The notes beneath the pieces were generated by a model, which saw only the letters and a program-made list of their open reading frames with translations, ran no database searches and had not been told where the DNA came from. From assembly GCF_032229225.1 (NCBI RefSeq), contig NZ_CP135076.1, forward strand, positions 725,001 through 789,000: a DNA stretch of 64,000 nucleotides. Reading direction: 5' to 3'. Origin of the DNA: Stakelama saccharophila (lineage in GTDB: Bacteria; Pseudomonadota; Alphaproteobacteria; Sphingomonadales; Sphingomonadaceae). The position numbers were made by a program, and so were the translations under genes. Shown one piece after another: positions 51,049 through 59,012 of this stretch (positions are counted from its first letter, which is position 1; every line of letters begins with the position of its first letter).

Positions 51049-51133
51049 GTTCCTGCGTAGGCAGGAACCCATGTCTCTTGTGGCGAGCGCACCGCCTGAA
51101 GCACCAGCGATAGGCTCCTGCCTGCGCAGGAGC
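51049..51133. repeat. REP-like inverted pair, family A (copy 4)
   Basis: GTTCCTGC/GCAGGAAC (51049-51056, 51061-51068) and GCTCCTGC/GCAGGAGC (51114-51121, 51126-51133), both perfect 8-bp stems with 4-nt loops, in opposite orientation. Confidence 0.9.
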
Positions 51134-51166
51134 GACGGGCATATGGTGAGGCGTGTCGCCGCCATT

Positions 51167-51379
51167 CCCTCTCCCGGTGGGAGAGGGATGCAAAGATTTG
51201 GCGGCGTGCCGCCTGGTCGGAGCTGGGTGAGGGCGACGCACGCAAGCGGCCCCGAGACCACGCTCGGCCCGGCCCGCTAATCAGCCGGCAAATCCTCTCC
51301 TCGGAAGGGGGCCGTTCGTAGTGGGCGGCAACACCCCTCCGTCAGTCCTTCGGACTGCCACCTCCCCTTTCAGGGGAGG
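51167..51379. repeat. Palindrome cluster, family C
   Basis: CCCTCTCCC-GGT-GGGAGAGGG (51167-51187), CAGTCC-TTC-GGACTG (51343-51357) and CCTCCCCT-TTC-AGGGGAGG (51361-51379). With the family A pair these fill the gene-free stretch 50983-51451 between convergent maeB and pepN; no coding sense seen there. Confidence 0.8.
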
Positions 51380-51451
51380 ATAAGCGTCGCCCCGATCACC
51401 GTCGGAACGGCTCCGGCGCGGCGCGCTTCGCGATCCACTCCCCGCCGCGCG

Positions 51452-54043
51452 CTATTCCAGGCTTTTCGACGCCTGCTCGAACATGTCCTTCGACAGGCCC
51501 GGCGTCGCCAGGATGCGTTGGAGCTGCTCGCGCATCATCCGCGCCCGCTTCTGGTCGAAACGACGCCAGCGCCCCAGCGGCGGCAACAGCTTGGCCGCCG
51601 TCTGCGGATTCAGCTTGTCGAGCGCGATCAACTGGTCCGCCAAAAAGCGATAGCCGCGACCCGACGGATGGTGGAACGCCCGCTGGTTTACGCTGAACGC
51701 ACCGATCAGCGCACGCGCGCGATTGGGATTGGCCAGCGTGAAGTCGCGGTGCCTGGCCAGTTCCTCCACCTGCTCGGCCGCATCGTCCCGCGACGACAGC
51801 GCCTGGGTCGAGAACCACTTGTCGAGCACCAGCGCATTGTCCGAATAGCGGTTGTAGAAGATGTCGAGCGCGGCCACCCACTCCTTCGACGTGCCGCCGG
51901 CGAGCGTCGTCAGCGCGCCCTGCCGGTCGGTCATGTTGTCGGCATGTTCGAACTGGACGAAGGCCAGGCTCGCCGCATCGGGCGCACCGGATGCGTCGAT
52001 ATAGCCGAGCGCCACGGATTTCAGACGACGTGCGCCCTTGGCCGCGGGCGAATATTCGAACCGGTTGGCGCGTGAACGCTCATAAGCGCGGCGCCATTCG
52101 CCCTCCAGCATGCGCCCCAGATCGCGGCGCAGCGTTTCGCGCGCACGGTGGATCGTATCGGGGTCGACGACCTCCATCTGGTCGCCGACGAAACTTTCCG
52201 ACGGCAGCAGCACCGCCTCGGCGATGAAGGCAGGATCGAGCGTTTCGTCGGCGAGCGTGTGGCGCACCGCCTCGACCACATCGGCATGATCGGCCCGGCC
52301 GTGCGTGACGCCCGCGACCAGCGTGTCGAGCATCAGTTGCTGCATCGCCTCATACCGGGCGAAGGGATCGTCGTCATGCGCGGACAGAAAGGCGAGATCG
52401 GCCGCCGTCCGGTTCGTCTCGACGATGACGGGCGCGGAAAAGCCGCGGTTGATCGACAATACCGGGCGCTCGGTCACGCCCTCGAACGCGATTTCGGCAT
52501 GTTCGTCCGACAGCAGCACCAGTTCCTCCGGCGCCAGTTCCTGTCCCGTCTCCGCGCCGAACAGCTTCAGCCTGAGCGGCAGGACCATCGGTTGCTTGGC
52601 CGGCTGGCCCGGCGTCGGCGGGACCCTCTGCGACAGCTTCACGAGTGCGCGCGCGCTGCCCGGTTCGTGCCGGACCGTCGCGGTGACGCGCGGCGTGCCG
52701 GCCTGGCTGTACCAGCGGCGGAACGGGATCAGGTCGACCTCGCCCGCTTCCTCCATACAGGTGACGAAATCCTCGCAGGTGGCGGCGGTGCCGTCGAACC
52801 GATCGAAATACAGATCGGTCGCCCGGCGGAATTTCTCTTCGCCCAGGATCGTCGCCATCATCCGGATCAGTTCGGCGCCCTTGTTATAGATGGTGGCGGT
52901 GTAGAAGTTGGATATCTCCTGATAGCTGTCGGGCCGCACCGGATGGGCGAGCGGGCCGGCATCTTCCGGGAACTGCGCGGCGCGCAGGGTGCGGACATCC
53001 TCGATCCGCTTGACCGCATGGCTGCCCTGGTCGGCGGAAAAGCTCTGGTCGCGAAAGACGGTGAAGCCTTCCTTCAGCGAAAGCTGGAACCAGTCGCGGC
53101 AGGTGACGCGGTTGCCCGACCAGTTGTGGAAATATTCGTGCGCGACGACGCCGGCGATGCCGTCATAATCATGGTCGGTGGCGGTGTCGGGATCGGCGAG
53201 GATATAGCGGGAGTTGAAGATGTTCAGCCCCTTATTCTCCATCGCGCCGAAATTGAAATCGTCCACCGCGACGATGTTGAACACGTCGAGATCATATTCG
53301 CGGCCATAGGTCTGCTCGTCCCAGGTCATCGCCGTCTTGAGCGCACGGAGCGCATGATCGGTGCGCGGCAGATCCCTTTCGCGTACCCAGATGGCGAGGT
53401 CGACCGTGCGCCCGGACCGGGTGGTGAAGGTGTCGCGATTGGCGGCCAGGTCGCCCGCCACCAGCGCGAACAGATAGCTCGGCTTGGGAAAGGGGTCGTG
53501 CCATTTGGCCCAGTGCCGGCCGTCCTCCGCGTCGCCGGATGCCACCGGATCGCCATTGGCGAGCAGCACGGGATAGCGCGCCTTGTCCGCCGTCATCGTC
53601 ACCCGGTATCGGCTCAGCACGTCGGGCCGGTCGGGGAAGAAGGTGATACGGCGAAACCCTTCCGCCTCGCATTGGGTGCACAGGATGCCGCCCGAGGCAT
53701 AGAGCCCCATGAGCTGCGTGTTGCGCTCCGGCGCGATGACGACCTCGGTCCCGATTTCGTGCCGCTCGCCCGCCAGCGCGATTTCCAGCGTTCCGCCGTC
53801 CATGCGCCAGGCGTCGCTCGCCTCGCCGTCGATCAGGACGCGCTCCGGCGCCAGCCCCTCGCCGTCGAGGCGCAGCGGCCGGTCGTGCGGGCCGTTGCGC
53901 TCCACCGTCAAGGTCGCGCGGACGCGGGTCGCCTCGGCACCGAGATCGAAGTCAAGGGTGATTTCCGGCACCATCCAGTCCGGCGCGCGATATTCCTCGC
54001 GGCGGGTGACGGTGGGCTGAGCAGTGGCTTGAACGTCTGGCAT
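51452..54043 (-). CDS. pepN: Aminopeptidase N (M1 family)
   Basis: 863 residues. Exopeptidase motif FGAMENKGLN and zinc motif HEYFHNWSGNRVTCRDWFQLSLKEG (H-E-x-x-H plus distal E) are intact; FVTCMEEAGEVDL and the long helical C-terminal domain agree with the E. coli PepN type. Cytoplasmic; removes N-terminal residues from peptides in protein turnover. No signal peptide. ATG 54043 at MPDVQATAQ. Divergent from the M28 peptidase gene. Confidence 0.96.
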   Translation of the reverse strand: MPDVQATAQPTVTRREEYRAPDWMVPEITLDFDLGAEATRVRATLTVERNGPHDRPLRLDGEGLAPERVLIDGEASDAWRMDGGTLEIALAGERHEIGTEVVIAPERNTQLMGLYASGGILCTQCEAEGFRRITFFPDRPDVLSRYRVTMTADKARYPVLLANGDPVASGDAEDGRHWAKWHDPFPKPSYLFALVAGDLAANRDTFTTRSGRTVDLAIWVRERDLPRTDHALRALKTAMTWDEQTYGREYDLDVFNIVAVDDFNFGAMENKGLNIFNSRYILADPDTATDHDYDGIAGVVAHEYFHNWSGNRVTCRDWFQLSLKEGFTVFRDQSFSADQGSHAVKRIEDVRTLRAAQFPEDAGPLAHPVRPDSYQEISNFYTATIYNKGAELIRMMATILGEEKFRRATDLYFDRFDGTAATCEDFVTCMEEAGEVDLIPFRRWYSQAGTPRVTATVRHEPGSARALVKLSQRVPPTPGQPAKQPMVLPLRLKLFGAETGQELAPEELVLLSDEHAEIAFEGVTERPVLSINRGFSAPVIVETNRTAADLAFLSAHDDDPFARYEAMQQLMLDTLVAGVTHGRADHADVVEAVRHTLADETLDPAFIAEAVLLPSESFVGDQMEVVDPDTIHRARETLRRDLGRMLEGEWRRAYERSRANRFEYSPAAKGARRLKSVALGYIDASGAPDAASLAFVQFEHADNMTDRQGALTTLAGGTSKEWVAALDIFYNRYSDNALVLDKWFSTQALSSRDDAAEQVEELARHRDFTLANPNRARALIGAFSVNQRAFHHPSGRGYRFLADQLIALDKLNPQTAAKLLPPLGRWRRFDQKRARMMREQLQRILATPGLSKDMFEQASKSLE

Positions 54044-54158
54044 GGGTGCACTCTAATCGGCCGCGGCGTGCGCGGACATGGTGAAAATCGCGTTCGCATT
54101 TGCGTCGGCGCGTCGCGCTGCTAACGCTGCCGCAACCTTCCCACAACCGAGGACATCC

Positions 54159-55817
54159 ATGGTTCGTTTCGCTTTGCCGCTCGCCCTGCTTCCGCTTGCC
54201 ACCGCCGCTGTGGCGCAGACGGCGGATGTGCCCGCCGATACCGCCGCGAAAGCGGCCGCCGCGCGGGCCGAGCGCAACGCCGTGCTCACCAAGGCGCTTC
54301 CGCCCGAACAGGCGGCGATGAAGGCGCATGTCATGTTCCTCGCCTCCGACGCGATGCGCGGGCGCGAGGCGGGCAGCGAGGAATATGACATCGCCGCGCA
54401 GTATGTCGCCTCGCAATTCTATGCCGCGGGTCTGCGTCCGGCGGGCGACGATGGCGGCTATCTCCAGCGCGTGCCGCTCGTCAGCTACAAGCCGGCGGAC
54501 AAGGGCAGCTTCGCGCTCGGCACGGACGGCAGGAAACGCAAGCTGACCTTCGGCGAGGAATATGTGCCCAGCGGCAATCCCGAGGCCGCGGTAACGAAGG
54601 TCGGCGCGCCGATCGTGCTGGTGGGGCAGGGGATCGTCGCGCCCGGTCACGACCGCGACGATTATGCCGGCGTCGATGTGCGCGGCAAGATCGTCGCCGT
54701 CGTTCGCGGCGCGCCGGAAAGCTATGACGGCGAACAGCGCGCCCATTTCGGCAGCACCTCGACCAAGGCCGCGATCGCCGCCGCGCACGGCGCCGCCGGC
54801 GTCGTCATCCTCGATCCCGGTTCGCTGGAGCGGGCGGCGAAATATTACGACCATGCGCGCGTGACCTGGGCCGATGCCCAGGGGAACGGCCATCCGGCGG
54901 CGCCGGGCACGCCGATTCTCGGCACGATCGGCGGCAAGGCGGCCGGGCGGCTGCTGGACGCGGCGGGGCTCACTGCCGACGATCTCACGTCCGAACGGTT
55001 CCGCGCCGTTGCGCTTCCCGTCACCCTCACCGCCACCGTCAACACCGCGCGCGAGGCGATGGAAAGCTCCAACGTCGCGGGCATCCTGCCGGGCAGCGAT
55101 CCGCAGGTCGGCGACCAGGTCGTCGTCCTGTCGGCACATCTCGACCATGTCGGCGTCGGCGATCCCGACGATACCGGCGACACCATCTATAACGGCGCGG
55201 AGGATAATGCCGTCGGCATCGCCTCGCTGATCGAGGAGGCCAGGCGCTTCAAGGCAAGCGGCAAGCCGCCCAAGCGCTCGATCCTGTTCCTGGCGGTAAC
55301 GGCGGAGGAAAAGGGGCTGGTCGGTTCCGACTATTTCGCCCGCCACCCCACGGTGCCGAAGGACAAGCTGGTCGCCGACGTCAATCTCGACATGCCGATC
55401 CTCACCTATCCGTTCGAGGACGTGATCGCCTTCGGCGCCGAACGCTCGACGCTGGGGCCGATCGTGAAGCAGGCGGCGCGCGATGCCGGTGTCGCCTTCT
55501 CGCCCGATCCGATGCCGGAAATGGGCCTGTTCGTGCGCTCCGACCATTACCGTTTCGTGCAGCAGGGCATTCCGTCCGTCTTCCTGTGGCCGGGTGAAAA
55601 GGGCCCCGGCAAGGCCGCGGTCGAGGAATTTTTCGACAAGCATTACCACCAGCCTTCGGACCAGATCGGCAAGTCGGGCATCGACTGGGCGCAGGGCGTG
55701 CGCTTCATCGACGTGAACTATCAGATCGCGCGGCAGATCGCCGACGCCGAAAAGCGCCCGGCATGGAACAGGGGCGACTTCTTCGGCACGCTCTATCACG
55801 GCTACGGCGCGAAATAG
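54159..55817 (+). CDS. Secreted M28 family zinc peptidase
   Basis: 552 residues. Signal peptide (FALPLALLPLATAAVAQ), a PA insert domain (~150-280) and the M28 catalytic domain. Zinc ligands and base: LSAHLDHVG, NGAEDNAVGIASLIE, AVTAEEKGL, DVNLDMP, and FVRSDHYRFVQQGIPSVFL. Expected to be a periplasmic or secreted aminopeptidase. ATG 54159 has only a weak GAGGAC upstream. The next gene starts 10 bp after its stop. Confidence 0.9.
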   Translation: MVRFALPLALLPLATAAVAQTADVPADTAAKAAAARAERNAVLTKALPPEQAAMKAHVMFLASDAMRGREAGSEEYDIAAQYVASQFYAAGLRPAGDDGGYLQRVPLVSYKPADKGSFALGTDGRKRKLTFGEEYVPSGNPEAAVTKVGAPIVLVGQGIVAPGHDRDDYAGVDVRGKIVAVVRGAPESYDGEQRAHFGSTSTKAAIAAAHGAAGVVILDPGSLERAAKYYDHARVTWADAQGNGHPAAPGTPILGTIGGKAAGRLLDAAGLTADDLTSERFRAVALPVTLTATVNTAREAMESSNVAGILPGSDPQVGDQVVVLSAHLDHVGVGDPDDTGDTIYNGAEDNAVGIASLIEEARRFKASGKPPKRSILFLAVTAEEKGLVGSDYFARHPTVPKDKLVADVNLDMPILTYPFEDVIAFGAERSTLGPIVKQAARDAGVAFSPDPMPEMGLFVRSDHYRFVQQGIPSVFLWPGEKGPGKAAVEEFFDKHYHQPSDQIGKSGIDWAQGVRFIDVNYQIARQIADAEKRPAWNRGDFFGTLYHGYGAK

Positions 55818-55827
55818 GACGGTCCGG

Positions 55828-56664
55828 GTGCGCCTCCTGATCTTCGGCCTGGGCTATACGGCGTCGCGCATCGCAGGCGCCGTCCGGGCCGGCGGCGGGG
55901 CCGTCGCCGGCACCACGCGCGACGGGCGCGGCGACAGCCTGCGGTTCGAGGATGCAGCCGCCGTCCGGCGCTGGATCGGTGGCGCGACGCACATCCTGTC
56001 CTCGGTCCCGCCCGGCGAGGGGCACGATCCCGTGCTGGACGCCTATGGCGAAGCGCTGGCCGCGACCGGGGCGAAGCTCGCTTATCTCTCCTCGACCGGC
56101 GTGTACGGCGATGTCGGCGGCGCCTGGGTCGATGAAAGCGCGCCGATCGGCACGGGCCGCCGCAAGGCGCGAAGCGAGGCCGATGCGGCATGGCTGAAAC
56201 GCGGCGCGCGGGTCTTTCGCCTGCCCGGCATCTACGGCCCCGGCCGCTCGCCGCTCGACAAGATGCGCGAGGGCACGGCGCACCGCGTCTTGGCGGGCGG
56301 GCAGGTGTTCAGCCGCATCCATGTCGACGATATCGTCTCGGGCGTGCTGGCCGGGCTGGACGCGGACGCCGGGGCCTACAACCTCGCCGACGATCTGCCC
56401 GCGGGCCGTAACGCCGTCATCGAATATGCCGCCGCGCTGCTCGGGCTTGCTCCGCCGCCGCTGGTCGCGCTGGAGGCGCTGTCGCCCACGGCGCAGGGTT
56501 TCTATGCCGAGAACCGGCGCGTGGCGAATGGCAAGGCGAAGCGCGTGCTCGGCTGGCGGCCGCACTATCCGACCTACCGGTTCGGCCTGCGCGCCCTCAA
56601 CGCCACGACCAGCCCGAAAATGGCAAGCACGCCGCCCGAAATCGCGAAGGCCGACCAGCGATAG
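55828..56664 (+). CDS. NAD(P)-binding epimerase/reductase-like protein (YeeZ type)
   Basis: 278 residues from GTG 55828. Rossmann motif LLIFGLGYTASRIA, then LAYLSSTGVYGDVGGAWVDE and FRLPGIYGPGRSPLD, as in YeeZ-like extended SDR proteins; the usual Y-x-x-x-K is not evident, so catalysis is uncertain. The natural family end is near RVLGWRPHYPTYRFGLRAL; the last ~20 residues are an extra tail encoded over the 3' end of the opposite EamA gene (91-bp overlap). Confidence 0.85.
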   Translation: MRLLIFGLGYTASRIAGAVRAGGGAVAGTTRDGRGDSLRFEDAAAVRRWIGGATHILSSVPPGEGHDPVLDAYGEALAATGAKLAYLSSTGVYGDVGGAWVDESAPIGTGRRKARSEADAAWLKRGARVFRLPGIYGPGRSPLDKMREGTAHRVLAGGQVFSRIHVDDIVSGVLAGLDADAGAYNLADDLPAGRNAVIEYAAALLGLAPPPLVALEALSPTAQGFYAENRRVANGKAKRVLGWRPHYPTYRFGLRALNATTSPKMASTPPEIAKADQR

Positions 56665-57530
56665 CCCTCGAACACGGTTGAAAAGCCCATGGCGATGATC
56701 GGCACCAGCACGCTGGAATAGGCCGCCTTGGCCGGCCCGATCATGCGGATGACGTTGAAGTAGAGCGTGAAGTTGAGCGCACTGGCGAACAGGCCGAGAT
56801 AGAGGACACCCGCCCAATAGCCCGGTGCACGCGACAGAATCGGCGGGCCGAGCGTCGTCCAGGCGATCGCGCCGTTCATCGCAGCCCCCATCAGCATTGC
56901 GATCGCCAGCATCGGCACCATCGGATAGCGGCGGGAGAATTGCGTCGCCTGCATCACGTTCGCCACCGAGGCTGCGAGCATCCCGCCGACCGCGATGGTG
57001 ATGCCCAGCCGGACATTGCCCAGCGATCCCGGATCGGCCGCATGCGCTTCCTGCACGAACAACAGGCCGACGCCGATCACCGCAAGGGCCGAGCCGAGCA
57101 GCAATTGCCCGCCCATCCGCTGCCCCAGGAAAATGCGGGCAAGGATCGCGTTCGGCACCAGCAGCAACGCGATGGTCGCGGCGACGAGGCCGGAGGTGAC
57201 ATATTGCTCGGCGCGATAGACGAAGTTGAAGTTGAGGCAGAACTGGCTCAGCCCCAGCGCGGCGGCGAACAGCAACCCGCGCCCGTCGGCGGGGAACCGC
57301 TCGCGCCGCCACAGCGCCAGTGCCAGCATCACCGCGCCGGCGATGAGGAAGCGGTACGTGACCGACCAGCTCGGCGGCACCTGCCCGATCTGGTCGCGGA
57401 TGACGATCCAGGTCGATCCCCAGATCAGCGTGACCACGCCGAACGGGATCAGGACGGCGAGCCTGGTCGAGCGCGGCCGATCCTCCTCCGCGGGGGGAGG
57501 GGGACCATGCGAAGCATGGTGGAGGGGCAT
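56574..57530 (-). CDS. EamA/DMT family transporter
   Basis: 318 residues with ten membrane helices in two EamA repeats (FGVVTLIWGSTWIVIRDQIG opens the first; FASALNFTLYFNVIRMIGPA and SSVLVPIIAMGFSTVFEG are in the second). Inner-membrane drug/metabolite exporter; substrate unknown. The only upstream in-frame ATG, 57530, lies inside an intergenic palindromic repeat, so the first ~18 residues (MPLHHASHGPPPPAEE...) are repeat-derived. A later unusual start near RLAVLIPFG cannot be excluded. Last 91 bp overlap the SDR gene on the other strand. Confidence 0.85.
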   Translation of the reverse strand: MPLHHASHGPPPPAEEDRPRSTRLAVLIPFGVVTLIWGSTWIVIRDQIGQVPPSWSVTYRFLIAGAVMLALALWRRERFPADGRGLLFAAALGLSQFCLNFNFVYRAEQYVTSGLVAATIALLLVPNAILARIFLGQRMGGQLLLGSALAVIGVGLLFVQEAHAADPGSLGNVRLGITIAVGGMLAASVANVMQATQFSRRYPMVPMLAIAMLMGAAMNGAIAWTTLGPPILSRAPGYWAGVLYLGLFASALNFTLYFNVIRMIGPAKAAYSSVLVPIIAMGFSTVFEGYRWSAFAISGGVLAIFGLVVALRARRPNR

Positions 57531-57604
57531 CGCCGCTTCCGAATCGCGAGCGGCGACCTCCCTCCACCGCCTTCGGCGGTTCCCCTCCCCGTTCCGGGAG
57601 GGAG
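57484..57604. repeat. Palindrome cluster, family C, between threonine aldolase and EamA genes
   Basis: ACCATGC-GAA-GCATGGT (57504-57520), ACCGCC-TTC-GGCGGT (57566-57580) and C/G-rich flanks CTCCTCCG and CCCTCCCC-like. Resembles the 51.2-51.4 kb cluster in composition and TTC-loop hairpins. Confidence 0.75.
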
Positions 57605-57610
57605 TGTCGC

Positions 57611-58612
57611 TCACAGCGCCCCGATGGCGTCGGCGAGCGGGCGCACCGCCTCCTCGCCCTGGTCCCAGGACAGCACCAGCCGCACCTCGCCCGGCGCCCA
57701 GTCGTAGAAGTCGAAACCCAGCCCGCGCAGATGCGCCGCTTCGGCCGCGCTCGCCTTCAGGAACACCTCGTTCGCCTCGACCGGATAGACCAGCCGCTCG
57801 CCCGCCGCCTCCGCCAGCAATTGCGCGCCGCCATTCGCCGCGCGGGCATTGCGCAGCCACAGGTCGTCGTCCAGCATGGCCAGGATCTGGGCCGCGAGAT
57901 AGCGTCCCTTGGACAGGAGCAGGCCGGCGCGCTTGCGGCGATACAGCGTCGCCTCGGCCAGTTCGGGCCGGAAGAAGACCAGCGCCTCGGCATTCATCCC
58001 GCCATTCTTGACGAAGCCGAAGCTCAGCGCGTCGACGCCCGCGCGCCAGGTCAGGTCGGCCGGGCTCGCGCCCGAATGCACCACGGCATTGGCGAAGCGC
58101 GCACCGTCCATGTGCAGCCCCAGCCCGCGCTCCCGCGCCGCCGCGCCGATCGCCGCGACCTCGTCGGGCGTATAGGTCAGGCCGTATTCGGTCGCATTGG
58201 TAACGGAGACGGCGTGCGGCTGCACCTGGTGCACGTCGTCGCGGATCAGCGCACATGCTTCCGTGATCGCCCGCGCCGTGATCTTCGCGCCCGCACCGTC
58301 CAGCAGCATCAGCTTCGCGCCGTGCGTATAGAATTCGGGCGCGCCGCATTCGTCGTTCTGGATATGCGCATTGCGGTGGCACAGCACGCCCCCGTGCGGC
58401 GGACACAGCGCGGCGAGCGCGAGGGCGTTGGCCGCCGTGCCCGACGGCACCCACAATGCGCGCACCTCGGTCTCGAACACTTGCGACATGCGCGCGTCGA
58501 GCGCCTGCGACCAGCGATCGCCGTCATAGGCGGTGTCGAGCCGGTTTGCGTCGGCGAGGGCGGACAGGATCTCGGGGCAGACCGGGGCGGCATTGTCGGA
58601 AAAGAAGCGCAT
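57611..58612 (-). CDS. ltaE: Low-specificity L-threonine aldolase-like PLP enzyme
   Basis: 333 residues. MRFFSDNAAPVCPEIL at the start, PSGTAANALALAALCPPHG, then LHMDGARFANAVV and the PLP lysine in DALSFGFVKNGGMNAEALV. Fold type I; cleaves L-threonine or allo-threonine to glycine and acetaldehyde. The lysine neighbourhood (VKNGGMNAE) is the variant seen in the alphaproteobacterial branch, where the exact substrate may differ. ATG 58612 follows GGCGGAGGC. It is separated from EamA by a palindrome cluster. Confidence 0.87.
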   Translation of the reverse strand: MRFFSDNAAPVCPEILSALADANRLDTAYDGDRWSQALDARMSQVFETEVRALWVPSGTAANALALAALCPPHGGVLCHRNAHIQNDECGAPEFYTHGAKLMLLDGAGAKITARAITEACALIRDDVHQVQPHAVSVTNATEYGLTYTPDEVAAIGAAARERGLGLHMDGARFANAVVHSGASPADLTWRAGVDALSFGFVKNGGMNAEALVFFRPELAEATLYRRKRAGLLLSKGRYLAAQILAMLDDDLWLRNARAANGGAQLLAEAAGERLVYPVEANEVFLKASAAEAAHLRGLGFDFYDWAPGEVRLVLSWDQGEEAVRPLADAIGAL

Positions 58613-58700
58613 GCCTCCGCCATTGCGGAGGCAAAGCGCGGGCGTCAACGGCCAACGCGCGCTTCACGCCGTCGCCGCCATATTTTCGAGCTGAATAGCC

Positions 58701-58778
58701 GTGTTCCTGCGCAGGCAGGAACCCAGAGCCGCGAGCGCGGGCATGTGAAGCTCTGGGCTCCTGCCTTCGCAGGAGCAC
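58701..58778. repeat. REP-like inverted pair, family A (copy 5)
   Basis: GTTCCTGC/GCAGGAAC (58703-58710, 58715-58722) and GCTCCTGC/GCAGGAGC (58757-58764, 58769-58776). CCCAGAG (58722-58728) and CTCTGGG (58751-58757) also pair, so the whole can fold into one long stem. Confidence 0.9.
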
Positions 58779-58794
58779 GTTGACGCCATGCCAT

Positions 58795-58998
58795 GCTAGA
58801 GCGCCGCGCCTTAAATCCGACCCCCTGCCGTTCGCCCTGAGCTTGTCGAAGCCTGTCCTGAGCGGCTGGCTTTGCCAGCCAGCCGAAGGGGGCCGCTTTT
58901 CTCTTTCACCTCCAGCAAGCTCAGCAAGAACGGTGCTTCGACAACCCCGGATCAAGTCCGGGGACGAACGGTTCTGATTTAAGGCTCGATGCTCTAGC
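58795..58998. mobile_element. 204-bp element with 23-bp imperfect terminal inverted repeats (MITE-like)
   Basis: Left end GCTAGAGC-N5-GCCTTAAATC (58795-58817) is the inverse of right end GATTTAAGGC-N5-GCTCTAGC (58976-58998): 18 of 23 positions pair, with the central five mismatched. Inside are a family B core (GCTTGTCGAAG at 58841-58851), hairpin GGCTGGC-TTT-GCCAGCC, and CCCCGGA-TCAAG-TCCGGGG (58945-58963). No ORF. No clear target duplication seen. With the family A pair this accounts for the gene-free stretch 58613-59012. Confidence 0.5.
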
Positions 58999-59012
58999 GA
59001 GAAGCCGCCGGC

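Noticed and set aside
58795..58998. Complete insertion sequence
   Set aside because: Terminal inverted repeats exist but there is no transposase frame and no visible target duplication, so only a MITE-like label was given.
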